Assembly: GCA_020725545.1 (NCBI GenBank)
Contig: DYEV01000021.1
Coordinates: 1-32,660, forward strand
From: Desulfobacca sp.
GTDB taxonomy: Bacteria; Desulfobacterota; Desulfobaccia; Desulfobaccales; Desulfobaccaceae
DNA: 32,660 bases
Reading direction: 5' to 3'
Part shown: positions 24,096 to 32,541 of the stretch, in pieces
Numbering within the stretch: position 1 is the stretch's first letter
Layout: each line of letters begins with the position of its first letter
Translations under genes and position numbers: made by a program
Notes under the pieces: generated by a model
What the model saw: only the letters and a program-made list of their open reading frames with translations
Told to the model about the DNA's origin: nothing
Database searches by the model: none

Positions 24096-24767
24096 CTAAC
24101 TGAGCAAAACCGCGATAATGCCGCTGAGAAAGACCCCGTCAAAGGTGCCGGCCCCGCCGATGGAGGCCACGGGTGCCCCCATCTGCTTGATATCGTTCAG
24201 CCGGAGGAGATCGGCGCCGATCAGGGTCCCCAAAGTCCCGGCAATGTAGGCCACCGGCGCCCGCAGGTCCGGGGCGCTGAGCAGATACGTCGCCAGGACC
24301 GCCACCAGCGGCGGAATCAAGGCCGGGATGCCAATTCCTATGCCCTTGATTGGCCGGGAAATCCGGTAGACCACCAGGGTAACAATGCCTGTCGCCAGGA
24401 CCGCCGGCACAATATTGGCCATCTTGAGAATCAGGTAAAGGGAGATCAGCAGGGGGATGAGGGCGCCGCCGACATTGATGGCCAGGACCGTCTTCTGCCG
24501 GCGATATTGCATGGGGAGCCGGTAGCGGACCCCGAAATAGATGATCTCTTTATCTTCGACGATCTGCCCGCCTTCCAATTCACCGATGGGAATGTTGACA
24601 AAGCTGCCCAACAGGGTGGCCATGAGAATGCCAAAAAGGGAACCCGGCGGCAGACCCAGCTTGGCAAAGGCCATACCGATCACCCCCACCTGCAAAAAGG
24701 CGAACAGGAAGAGGGTGAGCACGAAAAACAGGCCGATCACAAACATGACAAGCGGCGGGAAAAACAT
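24096..24767 (-). CDS. DUF1614 multi-pass membrane protein
   Basis: This 223-residue protein has about six hydrophobic segments across its length. The conserved C-terminal block LIGADLLRLNDIKQMG and GGAGTFDGVFLSGI matches DUF1614. The family has no proven function. The acidic residues in or beside membrane segments (GAD, FDG) may be catalytic or transport residues, which is speculation. ATG 24767 is chosen because GAGG lies upstream and the first hydrophobic segment then starts at once. It follows the sigma54 activator gene by 79 bases on the same strand and may be its target or partner. Confidence 0.8.
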   Translation of the reverse strand: MFFPPLVMFVIGLFFVLTLFLFAFLQVGVIGMAFAKLGLPPGSLFGILMATLLGSFVNIPIGELEGGQIVEDKEIIYFGVRYRLPMQYRRQKTVLAINVGGALIPLLISLYLILKMANIVPAVLATGIVTLVVYRISRPIKGIGIGIPALIPPLVAVLATYLLSAPDLRAPVAYIAGTLGTLIGADLLRLNDIKQMGAPVASIGGAGTFDGVFLSGIIAVLLS

Positions 24768-24846
24768 GACGTTTGCCTCACTCAGATGGTTGCTAGATGC
24801 GAATTTACCGATACCGGCAAAATATGCCCTTACTGTTCCCTGATCC

Positions 24847-25803
24847 CTAAGCAAGCCCCCGCCACTGATAGGCCTTGAGCTTAAAATCGAGTTCTTCCAA
24901 GGAGATGCCTAATACCTGGGCCGCGTGCTGCCGGTCATTGCCCACCCTTTCCAGGGTCCGAAAGATCAATTCCCGTTCCAAGTCCATGAGGGACGGTTCG
25001 TCTCTCACCGCCGCGCCAACCTCGCTTGCCGGTCGGCACTGCTGGATGACCTCCGGCAGATGCTCCACCCGCAAGATTGGATCGGTGCAAAAGATCACCG
25101 CTCTCTCCATGACGTTCTCCAATTCCCGGATATTGCCGGGCCACTGATAGGCCTGCAGGCGGGCTAAAACGGCCGGATCAATGCCCTGGATGGGCCGATG
25201 GTTTTTCCGGACGTAATAGGCAAAAAAATGCTGCGCCAACAAGGGGATATCTGTAAGCCGCTGCCGCAGGGGGGGCAGGGTCAGGCTGACCACATTGAGT
25301 CGGTAAAAAAGGTCTTCCCGAAACCGCCCCTCCCGCACCTCATTCACGAGGGAACGGTTGGTGGCGGCGATGATCCGCACGTCGGATTTTTGGGTGCTAT
25401 GACTACCCAAGGGCTCAAATTCCTTAAACTGGATCACCCGCAGAATCTTGGCCTGGATGGCCATGGGGAGTTCGCCGATTTCGTCTAAAAAGATTGTCCC
25501 GGTGTGGGCCGCGGCGAAGCGGCCGCTTTTCCGCTGCGCCGCGCCGGTAAAGGCCCCCCGCTCGTGGCCGAAGAGATCGCTTTCCAGGAGCGTTTCCGGG
25601 ATGGCGGCACAGTTGACCACCACAAAAGGCCCCTCCCGACGCGGACTGTTGTGATGAATGGCCCGGGCGATTAACTCCTTGCCGGTGCCCGTTTCCCCCA
25701 ACAGCAGGATGGTGGCGTCGGTGGGCGCCGCCAGGTCGAGAAGCCGGAAAATTTCCTGCATCCCCGGGGATTCCCCGATGATACCGCTGCGATCAAATGC
25801 CAA
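24847..25803 (-). CDS. Sigma54-dependent transcriptional activator lacking a sensor domain
   Basis: This 318-residue protein is the AAA+ activator of RpoN promoters. It shows Walker A GETGTGKE (36-43), GAFTGA (83-88, sigma54 contact), FLDEIGEL and a Fis-type C-terminal helix-turn-helix (GNDRQHAAQVLGISLEELDFK). The AAA domain starts at residue 6, so the usual receiver, PAS or GAF domain is absent. The helix-turn-helix departs from the usual RRTLYRKL motif (LEELDFKL). The TTG start has GGGAG seven bases upstream and overlaps the preceding gene by 11 bases, so it is translationally coupled. Control could come from the coupled cysteine-rich protein; that is inference. Confidence 0.9.
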   Translation of the reverse strand: MAFDRSGIIGESPGMQEIFRLLDLAAPTDATILLLGETGTGKELIARAIHHNSPRREGPFVVVNCAAIPETLLESDLFGHERGAFTGAAQRKSGRFAAAHTGTIFLDEIGELPMAIQAKILRVIQFKEFEPLGSHSTQKSDVRIIAATNRSLVNEVREGRFREDLFYRLNVVSLTLPPLRQRLTDIPLLAQHFFAYYVRKNHRPIQGIDPAVLARLQAYQWPGNIRELENVMERAVIFCTDPILRVEHLPEVIQQCRPASEVGAAVRDEPSLMDLERELIFRTLERVGNDRQHAAQVLGISLEELDFKLKAYQWRGLA

Positions 25804-26470
25804 GCTCGGACTCCCTTCCGATCAGCCTTTCCAGGCCGTGGCAGACGCCATGGCAACGACAAGCGGTACAGACAATGATACACCGTTCTCCTGCCTGCCT
25901 GACCTCTTCCCGCAGTCGTAGTAAATCAGCCGGACGATACCCCCCCACGCCCGGTGCCAATTGCCGGCTGCGCAGGACTACCGTCTTACAGCCCGTGATC
26001 TGCTGCCGAGCCAGCATCTCAAAGAGATTGCCACTTCGGGGAGCCCCGGTCAAGGAACACCGGGAGGCCGGTTCCGGGCAGTCGTCGGGGCAGCGTCCCG
26101 TGGCCAAACTCAGGTAGACTTCACCCTCCCCGCCCCGCTGCCGAAAAGGCGCGTCCTGCCCTAACTCAGGCGGCACCGGCATCAGGCTCCAGGCCTCCCC
26201 GGCCGGCAGGGTCAGCCGCAGCCAAGCAAAGGCCACATGCAGGGGCACAGCGGGAATCAGCCAATCCGGCCAAGGCTTGGTGGCCAGGACCTCGGCCAGA
26301 AACTCCGCCACCACTGCTACCAACCGGGTATCGGCCTGGACCGGCAGCTGGGCCAGTTTCTCTGGATCTCGGTCCACCACGCAGAATTGCGCCTCTGGAT
26401 CGCGCTCCCACAGCCGCTGTAAGGCCAAGCAGCCAAACCGTCCCGCCCCCAGCAGAAGATACGTGGCCAC
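25793..26470 (-). CDS. Rossmann-type protein with cysteine-rich C-terminus, unknown function
   Basis: This 225-residue protein begins with a dinucleotide-binding loop, GAGRFG (8-13), and an acidic VVDRD strand end, as in TrkA-N domains. The second half is cysteine-rich: Cys127, 131, 138, 161, 197, 201, 204, 206 and 210, with TACRCHGVCHG. The spacing suits metal or iron-sulfur binding, although it matches no ferredoxin motif I know. The GTG start lies 5 bases after the phosphodiester glycosidase stop. It overlaps the sensorless sigma54 activator by 11 bases. A redox- or nucleotide-sensing partner of that activator is plausible. I do not recognise the family. Confidence 0.7.
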   Translation of the reverse strand: MATYLLLGAGRFGCLALQRLWERDPEAQFCVVDRDPEKLAQLPVQADTRLVAVVAEFLAEVLATKPWPDWLIPAVPLHVAFAWLRLTLPAGEAWSLMPVPPELGQDAPFRQRGGEGEVYLSLATGRCPDDCPEPASRCSLTGAPRSGNLFEMLARQQITGCKTVVLRSRQLAPGVGGYRPADLLRLREEVRQAGERCIIVCTACRCHGVCHGLERLIGRESELGI

Positions 26471-26475
26471 GGCGG

Positions 26476-27300
26476 TTATTCTTGCCGGGGGAAGACCCCG
26501 ATCACCGTCGGCAGGAGTGAGGCCTTCTCGTCAAAAAGTTCCCGGGCGCTCTGTTCCAACGACGACGGCGCCACAAAGCTTAAATCTGGAGTTTTGATGG
26601 CCAGCTGCGCTTTCGAGCCGCCATCCAGATTCAGGGCCGCATCGATCTCCAGGGAACTGGCCTTCAGGAATTTGGCCAACTCGTACAACGTAAAGTAGTC
26701 ACCGGCAGTATGGATGACCAGAATATTACCCTTGCGATCCGTACAGATAACGGTCCGCTGGGACTGCATCTCCGTCTTTTTCACCCGGATCCGCCCCCGG
26801 GAGTCCAACAACAGTGGGAAGGACATCAACCCCTGGGTCCAGGGCAGCTTGTTGATGTCCACCGGATTAGCCACCAGGTCCAAAATCGTCGCCCGGGGCA
26901 GATCGGGTGACATCCCCCGAGGTTCAGCCACAAACATGCCCCGCATGGCCTCATTGCGCCGCGGGCCATAAAGCTTGCCGTCGCTGACCACCAGACCGCA
27001 GGGCTGCCAATCTTTGGTAAAATAACTGCCGTTGAACAGCACCACCGCCCCGGTCAGCTCTTGCCAGCTCTGCAAGCGCCGGGGCGAGCCATGAAAGATC
27101 CGGAAGGAATTCAGGTTCGGGTCGAGGCGCACCACCGCCAGGGATTCCACCACTTCCTTTTTGTCCAACACTTCCAGGCGGGTGAATTCTATCCCTTTGC
27201 CGATGGTTTGCCAGGTATAATCCAGATAACTTAGTTCCGCGGCGGCCGGGGCGGCACTCGCCCACAGGAGCAGCACAATGGCGAAAAAACGACGCAACAC
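26476..27300 (-). CDS. Exported phosphodiester glycosidase family protein (DUF2233/NAGPA-like)
   Basis: This 274-residue protein has a signal peptide (residues 1-21, ending PAAA). The phosphodiester glycosidase domain follows (VLFNGSYF, AALNLDGGSKAQL). Members remove sugar caps from phosphodiesters in the envelope. GTG at 27300 is preceded by AAGGA. It is the first gene of a four-gene run with the cysteine-rich protein, activator and DUF1614 genes. Whether it belongs functionally or just by position is unclear. Confidence 0.85.
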   Translation of the reverse strand: MLRRFFAIVLLLWASAAPAAAELSYLDYTWQTIGKGIEFTRLEVLDKKEVVESLAVVRLDPNLNSFRIFHGSPRRLQSWQELTGAVVLFNGSYFTKDWQPCGLVVSDGKLYGPRRNEAMRGMFVAEPRGMSPDLPRATILDLVANPVDINKLPWTQGLMSFPLLLDSRGRIRVKKTEMQSQRTVICTDRKGNILVIHTAGDYFTLYELAKFLKASSLEIDAALNLDGGSKAQLAIKTPDLSFVAPSSLEQSARELFDEKASLLPTVIGVFPRQE

Positions 27301-27376
27301 TGCCTATCCTTGCGAAGTCAATAAATTTTATGTATCTTATCACAGGAAATAATGTTCGTCTATAGGATGCCGCTCT

Positions 27377-28168
27377 ATGCCTGCCCTGCCCCTGGCCGAT
27401 GCCCACGCCCATCTTGATATGCCGGAATATACCACCGATCAACCCCAGATTATCCAACAGGCCCAGGAAGCCGGGGTCGGCCTCATCATCAACGTCGGCA
27501 TCAGCGTCAAAAATTCCCACGAGGTTCTGGCCACCGCCCGCCGCTATCCCTGGATCTATGCCACTGCCGGCGTCCACCCCCATGGCGCCAATCACGTCAG
27601 CCCAGAAGCACTGGCCGCGGTGGCCCTCCTTCTCTCAGACCCCAAAGTCGTCGCTCTGGGCGAAATCGGTCTGGATTTTTATCGACGCCGGGCCCCCGAG
27701 GACGTCCAGGAACAGGTCTTCCGCCAGTTTCTGGACCTGGCCGTCAGCCTTGGCAAACCTGTGGTCATCCACACCCGGGACGCTGCCGACCGCACCCTGG
27801 CCATCCTCCGGGACTTTCGGCAGCGCCTGACCGGCGGCGTCATGCACTGTTTCAGCGGCACCTATGACGAGGCCGTGGCCTTCCTCGATCTGGGTCTGGA
27901 CATCTCTTTCTCCGGCGTTCTCACCTATCCCAATGCCAAACCTCTCCACGACGCCGCCCGGCGCCTCCCCTTGGATCGCCTCCTCATCGAAACGGATGCC
28001 CCCTACCTCAGCCCTCAACCCCGGCGGGGCCAACGCAACGAACCGGCCTTTGTCCGGTTTACTGCCCAGACACTGGCGGATCTCCGGGGCCAGCCTCTGG
28101 CGGTCATCGCCGCCCAGACCTGGGACAACACCTGTCGGGTTTTTGGGATTCACTCAGAAGGGCATTAA
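27377..28168 (+). CDS. tatD: TatD family metal-dependent deoxyribonuclease
   Basis: This 263-residue TIM-barrel hydrolase has the family metal ligands: HxH at His10/His12 (DAHAHLD), GEIGLDFY, IHTRDA, HCFSG and ETDAPYL. TatD enzymes are 3'-5' DNases acting in DNA repair and turnover. AGGAT lies before the ATG. A weak TTGCGA-N17-TATCTT promoter is possible at 27310-27338. Divergent from the phosphodiester glycosidase. A TatD paralogue (YcfH/YjjV type) cannot be excluded. Confidence 0.92.
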   Translation: MPALPLADAHAHLDMPEYTTDQPQIIQQAQEAGVGLIINVGISVKNSHEVLATARRYPWIYATAGVHPHGANHVSPEALAAVALLLSDPKVVALGEIGLDFYRRRAPEDVQEQVFRQFLDLAVSLGKPVVIHTRDAADRTLAILRDFRQRLTGGVMHCFSGTYDEAVAFLDLGLDISFSGVLTYPNAKPLHDAARRLPLDRLLIETDAPYLSPQPRRGQRNEPAFVRFTAQTLADLRGQPLAVIAAQTWDNTCRVFGIHSEGH

Positions 28169-28200
28169 CCGCCGTCAAATGGAAAAAACGGGGTAGGCTA

Positions 28201-28226
28201 AGAGTCTTCGCTGTGCTCAGAATGAC
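28201..28226 (-). repeat. Isolated copy of the dispersed repeat
   Basis: AGAGTCTTCGCTGTGCTCAG with AATGAC matches the repeat family flanking the GIY-YIG pseudogene, 12 kb away. No gene lies in the 91 bases between tatD and the dGTPase gene. Confidence 0.7.
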
Positions 28227-28259
28227 CTGGGATCAGCTTTCAAGCTTTTGCAACAGCTT

Positions 28260-29426
28260 CTAGACAAACGGCACGGGGATGGTCTTGGGAAAGAACAGCT
28301 CCTGGCACTGGCGCAGGAAATAGGCATCGGTCATGGAGGCAATAAAATCCCGGACCATTTCTGCGGGTTGGTGCGCTTCCAGATAGACCCGGTCCATACC
28401 TGCCAGGAAATCCGTCCAGATGGGCGAATCCCGCCGCTCGTCCGCCACGTCCTGGCAAAACCGGCGGAACATGGCGGCAAAGAGCTCGGCGATCTTGTCG
28501 GTCTGGGCCTTGATGCGGGGATCCTGATAGATATGGCGGTAATTAAACTCCTTTAAAGCCCTCAGCGCCTCACCGATATCCCGGCTGTAGCAGACGTAGT
28601 TCTTATTCTGGCTCTGGGTGATGAGGTCCGTCACCAGGGAATAGATAATCGTGCCATTGGTCTGGCCCAGGCGTTCCTTGACCAGAGGCGGCAGGTCCTG
28701 GCGTCTGACCAGACCCAGCAGGATGGCATCCTCCAGATCCCGGCCGATATAGCTGATGGTATCGGCCAGACGCACCACGCAGCCCTCCAAGGTCATGGGT
28801 TTCAGCGCCGCGTGGGGATCGTCCTGCTTCCGGTCGATTTCCCGGTAAAAATCCGCAAAACTCTTTTCCCGCTCTGGCGCTAAACGCTCCTGATGGATCT
28901 CCCCGTCATGGGCCAGTATCCCGTCCAGCACCTGCAGACTCAGGTTCAGGCCCCGCCCCCCTTTCTCGATCTTGTCCAGAAACCTGACCCCCTGGATGCT
29001 GTGCAGGAAAGGCCCCACGCCGTGCTCTTCACAGAGCTGCGACAGAATGGCCTCGCCGTCATGGCCGAAGGGCGGATGGCCGATGTCATGCCCCAGGGAG
29101 ATGGCCTCCAGCAGGTCCTCATTCAGACGCAGGTAGCGGCCGATGGTCCGGGAGATCTTGGAAAGCAGTTGGACGTGCAACACCCGGTGGCTGATGTGCT
29201 CATGATCGATGAGGTAAAAGACCTGGGTCTTGTCAATATAGCGGGTATAGGCCCGGGAATGAAGGATGCGGTCGGTATCCACGGCAAAATTCTGCCGGTG
29301 CCCCAGGTCAATGCGCTCTTCATACTGCCGCCGGATGGCCTGCCGGCTCCTGGTGGCATAGGGCGACAGCGTTTCCTCTTCCTGGCGGTCCAATCGGTCC
29401 CGCAAGGCCCGCAGATCAAAAGGCAT
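28260..29426 (-). CDS. dGTPase-family HD-domain triphosphohydrolase
   Basis: This 388-residue protein belongs to the deoxyguanosinetriphosphate triphosphohydrolase family, which hydrolyses dNTPs to nucleoside and triphosphate. The HD motif residues are His80 (SHRVLH), His113-Asp114 (LGHDIGHPPFGH) and a later Asp (LADTISY). Such enzymes balance dNTP pools and can limit phage. ATG at 29426. The CsgG-like lipoprotein gene ends 14 bases upstream on the same strand, so they are probably co-transcribed. Substrate preference cannot be read from sequence. Confidence 0.92.
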   Translation of the reverse strand: MPFDLRALRDRLDRQEEETLSPYATRSRQAIRRQYEERIDLGHRQNFAVDTDRILHSRAYTRYIDKTQVFYLIDHEHISHRVLHVQLLSKISRTIGRYLRLNEDLLEAISLGHDIGHPPFGHDGEAILSQLCEEHGVGPFLHSIQGVRFLDKIEKGGRGLNLSLQVLDGILAHDGEIHQERLAPEREKSFADFYREIDRKQDDPHAALKPMTLEGCVVRLADTISYIGRDLEDAILLGLVRRQDLPPLVKERLGQTNGTIIYSLVTDLITQSQNKNYVCYSRDIGEALRALKEFNYRHIYQDPRIKAQTDKIAELFAAMFRRFCQDVADERRDSPIWTDFLAGMDRVYLEAHQPAEMVRDFIASMTDAYFLRQCQELFFPKTIPVPFV

Positions 29427-29440
29427 GCGCCTTCTTCCCG

Positions 29441-30601
29441 TTACCTGGACTTCACCAGATCATTGGGCTGGAACGGCCCGCCGCTCACCGCCACCGCAGC
29501 CACGGCGTTCTTCCCCAGGACTTCGGTCACCCGCAGCTCCCCCTTGGCCACATCATTGGTATAGCCCAACAGGGCATTGGTCTGGGGATTGCGCACCTCT
29601 TTGCCGGGCTGCACCACCTGCAGCAGTTTTCCCGGCTTCAAACCGCTGTTGTTGCCGACATTGACGAAAATTTTCTCTTTTTCCAGGAATTCAATGCGGC
29701 CGAACCATTCCAGCCCCCGGATTTCGTTGCCCAAGAGAATGCTGCTGCGGCTGACCACCTTGTTGGCCACGTCCGTCTTGGAATCGCTGGCCCCAAACGG
29801 CTCCAGGATGGTCTTGACCTCTGAGCCATTGAAGGTTTCATAAAGACTCAGGGCCACGTAACCCGAGCTGTCCTTATAGCCCGGCGGGATGACTTGCGTG
29901 ATAATCACCCCCTGAACCCCCAAAGCATGCCCCAAGGCCTGGATATTGCGGCTAGTGGTGATCTTGCCGCCCACCAGCTTGGCCTCCGCCTCTTTGGTGG
30001 CCGCCTCCGGGATGACCACCAGGTCCCGCTGCCGGGCCAGATCCGCCCGCAGGTTGTTGGCCAAGGTCAGATTCAGGCCGTCGTAGCCTTTGGGGGTCTC
30101 CCGCAGGGCCGGCACCACCGCCACGGCCCGGCCGCTATAAGGACTGCCGGCTTTCACCTTGGAGACAAAGAGCTCACCGCTGCGGCCCTGCTCCCGCAGG
30201 ATCCGCTCCACTTCGGCCCGCACCATCTCCTGGACCTTTTCCGGCGGCACCCCCGCCATCCCTTTTTCTTTGCCGCTGCGGCCCTCCCGCCACTTGGCGA
30301 TAACATCCCCTAATCCTTTGAATTCCTTGCCTTTTTCATAATAGACAAATTCCGGTTCCGCCGGATAGGTCAGGTAGTAGGGGTTGCGGCCCCGCACGTA
30401 GGTCTTGCCGCCGATGACCACCGTATCCCCCACCGCCTCGGGGGTAACGGCCGCCTCTTTGGCCTCCCGGGCCACCTCTTCATCATCCGCGGTCTGCAAA
30501 CCGGTCCATTTTTTGATGGTGGTACACCCTGACAGCAAGGCCAGGAAAGTAATAATGATCCCTAGGCTCAGCATAGCTCTGTTGACTGCAGGAGACCTCA
30601 T
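29441..30601 (-). CDS. CsgG/FlgT-like outer-membrane lipoprotein
   Basis: This 386-residue lipoprotein has signal residues 1-25, a lipobox LLSGC and Cys26. After a charged segment comes a CsgG/TolB-N-like region (GRAVAVVPALRE, ALGHALGVQGVIITQVI). A C-terminal region then resembles FlgT_C or a flagellar-assembly SHS2-type domain (VNVGNNSGLKPGKLLQVV). ATG 30601 is preceded by GAGGAG. The open frame further upstream lacks a signal. It may form or support an outer-membrane secretion or anchoring complex. It precedes the dGTPase gene by 14 bases. The family call is moderate. Confidence 0.78.
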   Translation of the reverse strand: MRSPAVNRAMLSLGIIITFLALLSGCTTIKKWTGLQTADDEEVAREAKEAAVTPEAVGDTVVIGGKTYVRGRNPYYLTYPAEPEFVYYEKGKEFKGLGDVIAKWREGRSGKEKGMAGVPPEKVQEMVRAEVERILREQGRSGELFVSKVKAGSPYSGRAVAVVPALRETPKGYDGLNLTLANNLRADLARQRDLVVIPEAATKEAEAKLVGGKITTSRNIQALGHALGVQGVIITQVIPPGYKDSSGYVALSLYETFNGSEVKTILEPFGASDSKTDVANKVVSRSSILLGNEIRGLEWFGRIEFLEKEKIFVNVGNNSGLKPGKLLQVVQPGKEVRNPQTNALLGYTNDVAKGELRVTEVLGKNAVAAVAVSGGPFQPNDLVKSR

Positions 30602-30737
30602 CCTTGACTCCTCGTTCAGAAGAAATAAGCGGTAGTTGCCTTTCATTTCCAGATCATCCAGGTCAACACCCGGCAAAACTTCGGACCGCATACTGCAGCC
30701 TCATTTTCCTTGGGCGCCACCCGGCTCACACTTGTCC

Positions 30738-30775
30738 AAAACAAAAAGCCCACAGGGATCATACCCTGTGGGCTT
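30738..30775 (-). terminator. Intrinsic terminator of the porin gene
   Basis: A perfect 12-bp stem (AAGCCCACAGGG with CCCTGTGGGCTT, 6-base loop) on the minus strand is followed by a T-rich run, starting 24 bases after the porin stop codon. Confidence 0.9.
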
Positions 30776-30799
30776 GATTAAGTCAAGATAGTGCGGTGG

Positions 30800-32251
30800 T
30801 TAGAACATATACCAGGCGTTGGCCATCAGGGAATGATTATCCCCGTATTTGCTCATAGAGGAACCCACTGTGGTGTTCTGGAAATAGTTGGTCCGCATAT
30901 AGGTGTACTGCAGACCGAACTTCACTGCCGGAATGGGGCGATACCACTGGGTCACACCAGCTCTCCAGGCACTGACGATGGTATCGTAGCCCAGCGGGTT
31001 GGCATACACAAAACCCGCCGGGTTGCCCGCCATGGCCGCCGCCAGGAAGGCATCCCGCTGCTGGTTGATGCCCCAAGCTTTTTGGAAGCCGAAGTTAATG
31101 TTGGTGTAGATCTCTTCGGTCCAGTAGTACTGTAATTGGGCATGACCGCCATACCGTTTCACGAAGTTCAGGTTATAATTGAAGTTTCCTGGCACAGCTT
31201 CAAAGCCGCGGAAGGTATAGAAACGGTCGCTGCCGGGCAGATCAAGCCGCCAAGCCGAGACGCCCTGGCCGATCCACCACTGATGGCCCAATCCCAAGGT
31301 CCCCGCCAAGCTCTTGGTGGTAGTGGGGATGATGGGGGTGAAGTTTTCAATCAGCACCAACCAGTGGTTCTGATACTGTGATTGATTCACATTCATAGCC
31401 ACGCCAGGAGCCTGGAAGTTAATCTGGCCCCAGGTCTGCCAGTCGCCCGCGGCAAAATTAACCGGAGCGCTGCGGGTCCGCAAATAACCGGCACCCACGC
31501 CCACATAGAAGCCCCGGGGTTTGCCCATCCAGGCGGCTTTGCCATAGAGATCCTGCTCGAAGCGGACCTTGGCTTCCACCATCGGCGTTTCACTCACTTC
31601 ACCCTCAATCTGGTTGGTGGCGTCCACATTCAGGCCCCAGCGGCCGTTCTGCGGCGCTTCAATGGCCAGAGAGGCATCAAAGCCATTGCCAAATTTTTGG
31701 GTGTAACGCACCTGCGGGATACGCAACTGGGTGGACCCATAGAGGCAATAGGCCCCAGAATCAGCCGTATCCGGGATCATTTCGCTGTTGATAGACCAGA
31801 ACTGCCCGAAAATGATCTCACGATCGCTCCAGGCCATCTTAAACATGGCATGCCGCAGCCGCAGTTTGGCCTGGCCGAAAGAAGAATCGTTGACGGCCAC
31901 CCAGCTGTTTTGGCGGCCGCCAATCGCCCGACCGATGTTCACCGTGTCGCCGCCGTCAAAATCCACTTCGATGAAGCCCGTCACCTTGCCGCCCCATAAC
32001 TCCGGCCCTTTAACGGTGAAGTTGAAGCGGGTGGCATTGGCGTTCATCATGAACTTGCCGTGGTTGCCACCATTGGCGGCATTATTGCGCACTGAATAAT
32101 TGGACAGCGCATAGTTGATACCCTGCTGGCTGTTCCACATGGCATCGAGGCGGATATAGCCACCCAACTCAAATTCCGTTTTGGCCTGAGCGGTCAACGG
32201 CAGACAGACTAACACTGCCACCGCCAGGACAAGTAACCATGTCTTTTTCAT
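30800..32251 (-). CDS. Outer-membrane porin (DcaP-like beta-barrel)
   Basis: This 483-residue protein has a signal peptide (residues 1-23, cleavage after AQA). A long run of alternating polar/aromatic strands follows and the chain ends NAWYMF, with the terminal Phe that BAM recognises. It resembles the large porins and DcaP-like channels for small organic molecules. Its near-consensus promoter, strong ribosome-binding site and terminator suggest high expression, as for a major porin. It is a single-gene unit. The substrate is not readable from sequence. Confidence 0.85.
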   Translation of the reverse strand: MKKTWLLVLAVAVLVCLPLTAQAKTEFELGGYIRLDAMWNSQQGINYALSNYSVRNNAANGGNHGKFMMNANATRFNFTVKGPELWGGKVTGFIEVDFDGGDTVNIGRAIGGRQNSWVAVNDSSFGQAKLRLRHAMFKMAWSDREIIFGQFWSINSEMIPDTADSGAYCLYGSTQLRIPQVRYTQKFGNGFDASLAIEAPQNGRWGLNVDATNQIEGEVSETPMVEAKVRFEQDLYGKAAWMGKPRGFYVGVGAGYLRTRSAPVNFAAGDWQTWGQINFQAPGVAMNVNQSQYQNHWLVLIENFTPIIPTTTKSLAGTLGLGHQWWIGQGVSAWRLDLPGSDRFYTFRGFEAVPGNFNYNLNFVKRYGGHAQLQYYWTEEIYTNINFGFQKAWGINQQRDAFLAAAMAGNPAGFVYANPLGYDTIVSAWRAGVTQWYRPIPAVKFGLQYTYMRTNYFQNTTVGSSMSKYGDNHSLMANAWYMF

Positions 32252-32277
32252 TGTTCCCCCCTTAATTGATGTGATGG

Positions 32278-32303
32278 TTAACCTTTTTCCCCTTTCAGGT
32301 TAA
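32278..32303 (-). other. Inverted repeat in the porin 5' leader
   Basis: TTAACCT and AGGTTAA form a 7-bp stem around a 12-base loop in the 140-base untranslated leader, near the porin ribosome-binding site. It may affect translation or mRNA stability. No known riboswitch is recognised. Confidence 0.5.
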
Positions 32304-32396
32304 AACGCAAAACTTCAATAAATTAAAGTGTTTTGGTTTCTCCCCCTCCTTTCCCGTGTCAGGTACGAACGACACTGCTAGTCACTGCTTGGCGCT

Positions 32397-32425
32397 AATA
32401 TAGGCCAACGTCCAGAATTTGTCAA
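32397..32425 (-). promoter_or_regulatory. Strong sigma70 promoter of the porin gene
   Basis: On the minus strand TTGACA (32425-32420) and TATATT (32402-32397) are 17 bases apart, with an A/T-rich tract just upstream. Transcription would start near 32390, giving a leader of about 140 bases. Confidence 0.85.
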
Positions 32426-32541
32426 CAAAAAAAATAGTTGAAAAATTCTGCTATCTCCCCTATCGGCCGCCCCCGCAGTTAAGATTAACAGCTCTCCCCC
32501 TTAGCAGCCTCCTGCCTAACACTCTCATCACTCGTAGAGCG

